Of a stretch of 5,053 bases of DNA, positions 1 to 4,355 are shown in pieces. A model generated the notes under the pieces. The model was not told the origin of the DNA. It saw nothing but the letters and a program-made list of their open reading frames with translations, and did no database searches. Within the stretch, counting starts at the first letter, position 1. Every line of letters starts with the position of its first letter. Position numbers and translations under genes: made by a program. This DNA is from Propionibacteriaceae bacterium (GTDB lineage Bacteria; Actinomycetota; Actinomycetes; Propionibacteriales; Propionibacteriaceae), in the NCBI GenBank assembly GCA_009787035.1, contig WRGV01000169.1, forward strand, positions 1-5,053, read 5' to 3'.

Positions 1-21
1 GCGGGGCGTCGGGTGGTGGGG

Positions 22-849
22 CTAGAAGGTGTTGGCGTTGAGCTTGCGCTGCAGGGCCTGGATGCAGGGGGACGGCTTGGACAGGATGCCGTCGCGTGTG
101 GTGCCCAGGTGCACTTGGAGTGCCCATTGGGTGCGGCTCTTGGGTGTGGCGGCGCTGAGGTTGGAGTAGATGCCGATGCCGTCGACGACGAGGGCTTTGT
201 TGTCCCAGTCGCGGCAGCCGAGGGCGTTGAGTTTGGTTTGGACGGCCTTGACCAGCGGGGACGGGTTGGAGATGATGCCGTCGGCGGTGGTTCCCATGAC
301 CTGTTGCCAGCGTTTGATGGTGGCTGCGCCGAGCAGGCCGTCGACGGTCAGCTGCGTCGGCGTGGGCGCCGGCGTGGGTGTGGGTGTCGGCGTGCCCGAG
401 GTGCCGTGCAGCTGGTTGTACCACTTCCGGGCGGCCGTCTGCCGGGGCGCCGCGTTGATGACTTTCGGGTTCTCGTACCACTGGACGAAGTCGTAGGCTG
501 CGGTCTCGGGGGTGATGTTCGACGTGAACCAGGCCTGGAACGTCTGGCTTTTGTTTACCCACTGATCGAACTTGGTGTCGACCTCCCACTTGATGCGCGC
601 GCACTGCGTTGCGACAGTCCTGTAATCGAGGTCCTTCGCCTTCGCCCAATTCAAGAGTTTGGTGGCTGGCGACCACTGGACCAGGCCGTAACCGCCCTTC
701 AGGTTTCCGATATCGTCGTTTTGCCAGCGGTCGGGGATGAGTGCCGATTCGGCCTCCATATTGCCGAGCACTCCGGCGATCGGGCCGTCGGCATAGCCGT
801 AGCCTTTCAGAATCGACCAGACCTGCTTGGCCACATCGATTGCTGCCAT
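22..849 (-). CDS. Phage-type lysin: phage tail lysozyme domain plus duplicated cell-wall-binding repeats
   Basis: A 275-residue predicted peptidoglycan hydrolase. Residues 1-148 resemble the phage tail lysozyme family (Phage_lysozyme2): the segment GVLGNMEAES (26-35) holds the likely catalytic Glu (E34, with E32 nearby), and GGYGLVQWSP (52-61) is the usual substrate-cleft motif. A Thr-Pro linker covers 153-165. The C-terminus (166-275) carries two related units, each with a VDG start and a TT-x-DGI-x-S-x-PSP...QxKLNA ending (187-209 and 250-273). This layout is seen in wall-binding ends of actinobacterial and phage lysins. I chose the ATG at 849 because AGGAA (856-860) lies 6 nt before it; the upstream in-frame ATG at 948 has no ribosome binding site and adds an unrelated leader. 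There is no signal peptide or membrane segment, so export would need a holin or phage particle, and neither is in view. It may be a prophage remnant or the edge of a prophage. The domain call is firm; the exact bond cleaved is not. Confidence 0.88.
   Translation of the reverse strand: MAAIDVAKQVWSILKGYGYADGPIAGVLGNMEAESALIPDRWQNDDIGNLKGGYGLVQWSPATKLLNWAKAKDLDYRTVATQCARIKWEVDTKFDQWVNKSQTFQAWFTSNITPETAAYDFVQWYENPKVINAAPRQTAARKWYNQLHGTSGTPTPTPTPAPTPTQLTVDGLLGAATIKRWQQVMGTTADGIISNPSPLVKAVQTKLNALGCRDWDNKALVVDGIGIYSNLSAATPKSRTQWALQVHLGTTRDGILSKPSPCIQALQRKLNANTF
355..393 (-). repeat. Thr-Pro linker repeat in the lysin
   Basis: This stretch encodes residues 153-165, alternating Thr and Pro with one Ala. 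It separates the lysozyme domain from the wall-binding domain. Such Pro/Thr linkers are common between catalytic and binding modules of lysins. The DNA is a run of imperfect 6-bp units, so length differences between relatives are likely. Confidence 0.75.
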
Positions 850-855
850 GATGAG

Positions 856-860
856 TTCCT
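856..860 (-). promoter_or_regulatory. Ribosome binding site of the lysin gene
   Basis: On the minus strand AGGAA is followed by 6 nt and the ATG at 849. It decides the start in favour of the 275-residue form over the 308-residue form beginning at 948, which has no purine-rich element upstream. Confidence 0.7.
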
Positions 861-1071
861 GCTTTCTTGCGTGACGGTGCGGCCGTGCGCACACCCTGGT
901 GACAATGTCGGCGTCCGCCCCGTCGGGGTGTGTTGTGACTACGTCCATTGTGTTGGGGGTGCGGGCAGGTGCGTGGGACAGTGTGCGCGAATTCGCCAGG
1001 TCGGCGGAGGCACATTCATCACGGTGGCGGACGCTTCGTCGCCAGATCGGCGGATCACATCTGCGACGACA

Positions 1072-1104
1072 GTCTGGTCGCGACGGTCCGCGGGCGCGAC
1101 AGAC
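1072..1104. repeat. Imperfect inverted repeat in the lysin-deoD gap
   Basis: The arms are GTCTGGTCGCG (1072-1082) and CGCGACAGAC (1095-1104). They pair over ten bases with one bulged G (1077), around a 12-nt spacer. It could be an operator, a small RNA hairpin or chance in GC-rich DNA. No T-run follows on either strand, so it is not a typical intrinsic terminator. Confidence 0.45.
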
Positions 1105-1202
1105 CGATCAAGACGACACGGTTCGCCCGGGTCAGCATCGCGCTGCGGCGACGAAGGTGGGCACACACGGGGTAGGACGGACGCAGTCGCGCCAGGCCTG
1201 CC

Positions 1203-1222
1203 TCATGCGAGGTGGGATGGCG
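1203..1222. terminator. Weak hairpin just past the deoD stop
   Basis: CCTC-ATGC-GAGG forms a four-base stem, extended by two wobble pairs and two more GC pairs when read on the plus strand. On the deoD (minus) transcript the wobble positions become mismatches, and no T-run follows. It sits within a few bases of the deoD stop but is a poor intrinsic terminator; Rho-dependent termination is as likely. Confidence 0.2.
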
Positions 1223-1223
1223 C

Positions 1224-1945
1224 TCAGGCGAGCAGCGCGGCGATGCCGACCTCCAGGGCCGTCCCGAAGCCGGTCTCGCGCTCCTCGGCGCTCATGTCCT
1301 GGGCGTGGTCGAAGAGGTGGTCGGACACGGTGCAGACCGTCAGGGCCTGCTTGCCCTCCTGCGCGGCGCAGGCGTACAGGCCCGCGGCCTCCATGTCGAC
1401 GCCGAGCGTGCCGAGCGCGCGCAGCTTGTTCATGACCTCGGGGGCCTCCAGGTAGAAGAAGTCGGACGAGTACATCGCGCCGGTAGCACGTTGGCGCCGG
1501 TTCCGGCGACCAGCTCGCGCGCCTTGGCGACCGCGCCGACCAGCATCTCGGTGCTCGCTGCCAGCGACAGCGTCACGCCCGGGACAAGCAGGTTCGCCAC
1601 GCCGGAGTTGGTGTGGGCGCTGGCCGCGATGGCCACGTCGCGCACGTGCACGCTCGCGGCGATGCCGCCGCAGGTGCCGACGCGGACGATCCGCTCGACG
1701 CCGTAGAACCGGAAGAGTTCGGTCGCATAGATCGACAGGCTCGGGATGCCCATGCCCGACGCCATCGCGGTGATGGGCTCGCCGTCGTACTTGCCCGTCC
1801 ACACGCCGATGCCGCGCACGTCGCTGACCAGCTTGGCGTCGGTGAAGTAGTTCTTGGCGATGCGTTCGGCGCGCTTCGGGTCGCCCGGCATGACGACGAT
1901 CGGGGCGATCTGGCCGGGTTCGGCGGCGTTGTGTGGAGTGGCCAT
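1224..1945 (-). pseudogene. deoD: Purine nucleoside phosphorylase (DeoD type), frameshifted
   Basis: DeoD cleaves purine (deoxy)ribonucleosides with phosphate to free base and (deoxy)ribose-1-phosphate, in cytoplasmic nucleoside salvage. The reading frame from 1945 gives MATPH and matches E. coli DeoD through residue 154: phosphate-site Gly21 and Arg25 (MPGDPKRAE), Arg44, and Arg88 in RVGTCGG (Thr91 where E. coli has Ser90). It then runs into unrelated sequence ending at 1430. The rest continues one frame over, from about 1484 to the stop at 1224: TGAMYSSDFFY, the ribose-site GVDMEAAG, the catalytic Asp in TVSDH and the Arg in AEERETGF. Restoring one base between 1484 and 1486 (a CTN codon before ACC) gives a 240-residue protein of normal family length. 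All key residues are otherwise intact, so the break is recent or a sequence error. AAGGAG (1953-1958) is 7 nt before the ATG. The family call is very firm; whether the gene is truly inactive is open. Confidence 0.9.
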
Positions 1946-1952
1946 GGTGTTG

Positions 1953-1958
1953 CTCCTT
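1953..1958 (-). promoter_or_regulatory. Ribosome binding site of deoD
   Basis: AAGGAG on the minus strand lies 7 nt before the ATG at 1945. It is a near-perfect Shine-Dalgarno and fixes the start, in agreement with the conserved MATPH N-terminus of the family, whose His contributes to the neighbouring active site in the hexamer. Confidence 0.8.
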
Positions 1959-1980
1959 CGGGCTGGGTTTGGTTGTCTTC

Positions 1981-2004
1981 AGCCTATCGCCGCCGCCGCG
2001 GCGG
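1981..2004 (-). promoter_or_regulatory. Possible deoD promoter with overlapping palindrome
   Basis: A -10-like TAGGCT lies at 1981-1986 (minus strand), which would place the transcript start near 1974 and give a leader of about 30 nt. No good -35 hexamer is visible. The 12-bp perfect palindrome CCGCCGCGGCGG (1993-2004) fills the spacer to -35 area and could be an operator, although GC-rich DNA produces such palindromes by chance. Confidence 0.35.
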
Positions 2005-2070
2005 TGCCAGGAGTCGCGGCCGACTGCCCGCAGCCGGCTCTGGGATGCAGCTCGAGTCCCAACGGTTCGT

Positions 2071-2079
2071 GGGGGGGGG
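2071..2079 (+). repeat. Run of nine G upstream of the AlbA_2 gene
   Basis: Nine consecutive G lie about 50 bp upstream of the likely -10 box of the plus-strand unit. Homopolymers of this length are prone to slippage and to sequencing error. The last five G also form part of the left arm of the inverted repeat at 2075-2104. Confidence 0.9.
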
Positions 2080-2104
2080 CACGTCGCCGCTATGGTGTGC
2101 CCCC
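2075..2104. promoter_or_regulatory. Inverted repeat upstream of the AlbA_2 promoter; possible operator
   Basis: GGGGGCAC (2075-2082) and GTGCCCCC (2097-2104) are perfect 8-bp inverted arms around a 14-bp spacer. The right arm ends immediately before the place where a -35 box would sit for the -10 at 2128-2133. That position suits an operator or activator site, possibly for the winged-helix protein encoded just downstream. Binding is inference only. Confidence 0.4.
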
Positions 2105-2133
2105 GACCGCAGACCGTGTCGTTGCCGGATAAT
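2105..2133 (+). promoter_or_regulatory. Possible promoter of the AlbA_2 / 2H phosphodiesterase unit
   Basis: GATAAT at 2128-2133 matches a sigma-70-type -10 in five of six positions and stands out in GC-rich DNA. The -35 region (about 2105-2110, GACCGC) is poor, which fits an activated promoter. A start near 2140 would leave a leader of about 22 nt before the ATG at 2163 and would exclude the in-frame TTG at 2133 as a start codon. Confidence 0.45.
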
Positions 2134-2150
2134 TGGGAGACACAGTCTTG

Positions 2151-2159
2151 AGGGGGGTG
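2151..2159 (+). promoter_or_regulatory. Ribosome binding site of the AlbA_2 gene, containing six G
   Basis: AGGGGGGTG precedes the ATG at 2163, with about 5 nt after the G run. It supports 2163 over the in-frame TTG codons at 2133 and 2148. The core is a G homopolymer rather than AGGAGG, so pairing with 16S rRNA may be modest and sensitive to small changes in the run length. Confidence 0.6.
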
Positions 2160-2162
2160 ACT

Positions 2163-3743
2163 ATGGCCGAGATCGAGGTGGACGCTGCGGGGCGAGTCGT
2201 CGCTGCCGAGTCGAAGACGCTGGCGTACAAGCGCGATCTGTCAAGCTCGGACGAAGTGCTGAAGAGCGTGGTGGCCTTTGCCAACTCTGCCGGAGGCAGG
2301 CTGCTGATCGGCATCGCCGACGACGGGCAGGTGCTCGGCGTGCAGGATCCCCTGAAGGAAGAGCAGCGGCTGGCCAATCTGATTTCGGACGCCGTGAAGC
2401 CCCAGTTGCTGCCCACTATCGAGCTCGTGCCGGTGGATGGCAAGACGGTGCTGGTGGCGCAGGTGTGGCTGGGGCAGCAACGTCCGTACTACTTGGGCAA
2501 GCTGGGGCTGCACCAGGGCACGTACATCCGGGTGGGCTCGACCGATCGGCAAGCCAGCGCCGGAATGATCGCCGAGCTGGGGCGCGATACGACGGGCGAG
2601 TCGTTCGATCAGCTGCCCGCCCGGCGTGCCCGTTTGGACGACATCGATACTGATTACCTGGCCCAGACATTGGGACGCAATATCGACGAACAGGCGCTGC
2701 GGACGTTGGGGCTCGTCGTCGAGGAGCAGGGCCAGCTGGTGCCCACGAACGGTGGCGTGCTGGTCGGGTCGCGGCATCCAGAGACGTTCCTGCCGCACGC
2801 GTGGGTGCAGTGCGCCCGGTTCCGGGGCGATTCGATGCGGGTGATTACCGATCAAGCACGCATCACCGGGCCACTGCCGGAGGCCGCCGATCTAGCGATG
2901 GATTTCCTGAAGCACAACGCCTTCCTGCGCGCCCAGTTCGGCGACGTGCATCGTACGGACGTGTACTCGATCCCGGTTGAACCGTTGCGCGAGCTGATCG
3001 TCAATGCGTTGGTGCACTCCAGCTATGCCGACCATGGAACCCCGATCAAGATCGCGTTCTACGACACATCGATCGTGATCACCAGCCCCGGTGGGCTGTT
3101 GCCAGGTCTGACGGTCGAGCGCGTGCTGGAAGGGGTGTCGGTGATCCGCAACCCCGTGTTGGCCAGGATGTTCGTCGAGCGTGGCCTGATCGAACAGTGG
3201 GGCACCGGACTGCCCAAGGCGATGGATGCGCTCGTTGCCGCCGGGTTGCCGCCAATGGAGATTGCCGAGGGGCACGAGCGGCTGGAGATCACCGTGCACA
3301 TTGAGGATCACGACCCCGCCAAGCACCACGTAACGCCCACCAAGCCCCAAGTATTGCCAGATGAGCACCAAGTAGCATCGGACGAGCACCAAGGAGCGAT
3401 GGAGAATCGCCTAGTAGATCCTCGAAAGCACCAAGAAAAGCACCAAGAAAAGCACCAAGAAAAGCACCAAGAAAAGCACCAAGAAAAGCACCAAGAACCG
3501 GTGGATGCACTGGGGCGGTACGGACAGACGATCTTGGATATGCTGACTCGCAGGTCGCTGAGCCGGGCTGAGGTGCTCGACCAGATAGGCCTGCACAACG
3601 ACCACCGCGCCTACCTGCGGCATCTGCTTCCCTTGGTTGAGGCTGGTCTGGTCATGCCGACCCAGCCGGACACTCCCAAGGTGCGCACCCAGCGGTACGC
3701 AATCACGGATGCCGGCCGCTCGCTACTGGCGACGCTCGTCTAA
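2163..3743 (+). CDS. AlbA_2 (Schlafen-like) / GHKL-like ATPase / winged-helix protein with KHQE repeats
   Basis: A 526-residue protein of the COG2865-type regulator group. Residues 12-140 form the AlbA_2 (Schlafen AlbA_2) domain, with ESKTLAYKRDLS (16-27) and the hallmark FANSAGGRLLIGIADDG (39-55). Most relatives have Glu where Ala21 stands (LEFKR type), so a possible nuclease or nucleic-acid site may be altered. Residues 272-378 are the RecG-like/HATPase_c_4 segment: RELIVNALVHSSY (E277, N281, H284), ITSPGGLLPG (306-315) and RNPVLARMF...QWGTGLPKAM (329-354). Residues 383-445 are a low-complexity repeat linker. Residues 453-524 are a winged helix ending in RYAITDAGRSLL. No signal peptide or membrane segment, so cytoplasmic. 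I chose ATG 2163 because the purine run 2151-2157 precedes it; TTG 2133 overlaps the likely -10. The family includes transcription regulators and proteins in defence loci; the role here is unknown. Confidence 0.88.
   Translation: MAEIEVDAAGRVVAAESKTLAYKRDLSSSDEVLKSVVAFANSAGGRLLIGIADDGQVLGVQDPLKEEQRLANLISDAVKPQLLPTIELVPVDGKTVLVAQVWLGQQRPYYLGKLGLHQGTYIRVGSTDRQASAGMIAELGRDTTGESFDQLPARRARLDDIDTDYLAQTLGRNIDEQALRTLGLVVEEQGQLVPTNGGVLVGSRHPETFLPHAWVQCARFRGDSMRVITDQARITGPLPEAADLAMDFLKHNAFLRAQFGDVHRTDVYSIPVEPLRELIVNALVHSSYADHGTPIKIAFYDTSIVITSPGGLLPGLTVERVLEGVSVIRNPVLARMFVERGLIEQWGTGLPKAMDALVAAGLPPMEIAEGHERLEITVHIEDHDPAKHHVTPTKPQVLPDEHQVASDEHQGAMENRLVDPRKHQEKHQEKHQEKHQEKHQEKHQEPVDALGRYGQTILDMLTRRSLSRAEVLDQIGLHNDHRAYLRHLLPLVEAGLVMPTQPDTPKVRTQRYAITDAGRSLLATLV
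3309..3434 (+). repeat. Six degenerate 21-bp (7-residue) units in the linker
   Basis: Residues 383-424 read as six consecutive heptads: HDPAKHH, VTPTKPQ, VLPDEHQ, VASDEHQ, GAMENRL, VDPRKHQ. Most begin with V and end in K/E-H-Q, and the third and fourth share a GAGCACCAAG DNA core 21 bp apart. They appear to be older, diverged copies of the same motif that is repeated perfectly just downstream. Confidence 0.7.
3426..3497 (+). repeat. Six perfect 12-bp tandem repeats encoding KHQE
   Basis: AAGCACCAAGAA is repeated six times without a single change (72 bp), encoding residues 422-445 as (KHQE)6. The unit is a multiple of three, so gain or loss of copies changes linker length without a frameshift. 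The perfect identity, A-rich composition in GC-rich DNA and uniform codon use (CAA for Gln, GAA for Glu) indicate recent expansion. The array lies between the ATPase-like segment and the winged helix. Lys/His/Gln/Glu every four residues would favour a charged helix or flexible spacer. Confidence 0.97.
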
Positions 3744-3766
3744 CAACAACCGAACGACGCGGAAGA

Positions 3767-3771
3767 GAAGG
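3767..3771 (+). promoter_or_regulatory. Ribosome binding site of the 2H phosphodiesterase gene
   Basis: GAAGG, 6 nt before the ATG at 3778, selects this start over upstream in-frame codons that overlap the end of the preceding gene. The 34-bp gap to that gene holds no promoter or terminator that I can see. Confidence 0.65.
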
Positions 3772-3777
3772 CATCGC

Positions 3778-4329
3778 ATGAGCACAGAACCGCAGACTCC
3801 GCCGCAGGTGGGATCGCTGTTATGCATGATGCCGGCGGCTGATCCGGTGATCGACCGCTGGCGCCAGCAGCACGACACGGCCCGCCAGGCTGGGGTTCCC
3901 GCGCACCTCACGCTCATCTTTCCCTTTGCACTGCCATCGGCGGTGACGGACGACGAAATGGGTGCGCTGCGAGAGCTCCTTGTCGGCGTTCAGCCCTTCA
4001 CGATCACGCTCGACCGGACGGACTGGTTCGGTGACCGGGTGCTGTTTCTGGGCCTCGCCGACCCGGCGCCGCTGATCGGGCTCATCCACGCGCTGGAGGC
4101 GATCTTCCCGGATTGGCTGCCCTATGGGGGGGCGTTTGAGGACGTCTGGCCGCATGTGACCATGGGGAGCGACGGCCAGGTCGACGCGCTGCGCGAGGCC
4201 GAGGCGGCTGTCGCGTCGGCGCTGCCGATCGTTCAGAAGGTCAATGCCATCGCATGGTGGGTCGGCTCGCCGCTGGACAGCGGCCGCAGCGACTGGCATC
4301 GTGCGTTGACGCTGCCTCTGGGGGCCTGA
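3778..4329 (+). CDS. 2H phosphodiesterase superfamily protein (2'-5' RNA ligase family)
   Basis: A 183-residue protein with the two diagnostic His-x-Thr motifs: HLT at 43-45 (in PAHLTLIFPF) and HVT at 126-128 (in VWPHVTMG). The 83-residue spacing and total length are normal for the family. The two His and two Thr form the active site that acts on 2'-5' or 2',3'-cyclic phosphates of RNA ends or small nucleotides; the physiological substrate of most bacterial members is unknown. No signal peptide, so cytoplasmic. It follows the AlbA_2 gene by 34 bp on the same strand, so the two are probably co-transcribed and may act together. A run of seven G (4126-4132) codes for part of YGGA just before the second motif, where slippage would remove HVT. 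The superfamily call is firm; the reaction is not. Confidence 0.87.
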   Translation: MSTEPQTPPQVGSLLCMMPAADPVIDRWRQQHDTARQAGVPAHLTLIFPFALPSAVTDDEMGALRELLVGVQPFTITLDRTDWFGDRVLFLGLADPAPLIGLIHALEAIFPDWLPYGGAFEDVWPHVTMGSDGQVDALREAEAAVASALPIVQKVNAIAWWVGSPLDSGRSDWHRALTLPLGA

Positions 4330-4355
4330 CCGCCCTCACAGCGCCAGGCCGGCGC
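4323..4355. terminator. Inverted repeats at the convergent gene junction; weak terminator candidate
   Basis: Two alternative structures overlap the stops of the converging genes: GGCCTG (4323-4328) with CAGGCC (4345-4350), loop 16; and GCGCC (4341-4345) with GGCGC (4351-4355), loop 5. Both read the same from either direction, as expected of a shared terminator, but neither is followed by a T-run, and they lie inside the last codons of the genes. Confidence 0.25.

Larger units (their letters stand above)
850..1223. other. 374-bp stretch with no convincing gene
   Basis: The region lies between the lysin start and the deoD stop. It is open in several frames on both strands, but none of the translations resembles a known family and none has a good ribosome binding site. 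I saw no tRNA, no transposase remnant and no clear sigma-70 promoter for the lysin: the best -10-like hexamer on the minus strand is TAGTCA near 935-940, which lacks the final T. It holds one imperfect inverted repeat (1072-1104), a small hairpin (916-930, CCCC-GTC-GGGG core) and a wobble-containing hairpin next to the deoD stop (1203-1222). Confidence 0.6.

Noticed and set aside
850..948. 33-residue N-terminal extension of the lysin from the ATG at 948
   Set aside because: No ribosome binding site, and its composition is unlike the lysozyme domain; the ATG at 849 has AGGAA at good spacing and begins the conserved domain.
939..1166. Small minus-strand ORF of 75 residues in the gap
   Set aside because: GTG start without a ribosome binding site, Pro/Arg-rich shadow-like composition and no recognised domain.
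13..1455. 480-codon open frame on the plus strand
   Set aside because: It runs antisense through the lysin, the gap and the deoD 3' half. It has no family resemblance and is the usual shadow of GC-rich genes.
2133..2162. TTG start at 2133 for the AlbA_2 gene
   Set aside because: The codon overlaps the likely -10 box, has no ribosome binding site, and the added ten residues show no family similarity.
1613..2653. 346-codon plus-strand frame across deoD, the promoter region and the AlbA_2 start
   Set aside because: It overlaps firmly identified genes in another frame; its Arg/Gly/Ala-rich translation resembles nothing.
2241..2855. 204-codon minus-strand frame antisense to the AlbA_2 gene
   Set aside because: Shadow frame; the plus-strand protein has clear domain motifs over the same bases.
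3426..3497. The 12-bp repeat array as a CRISPR array or DNA iteron set
   Set aside because: There are no spacers, the unit is a whole number of codons, and it lies in frame inside a clear coding region, so it is a coding tandem repeat.
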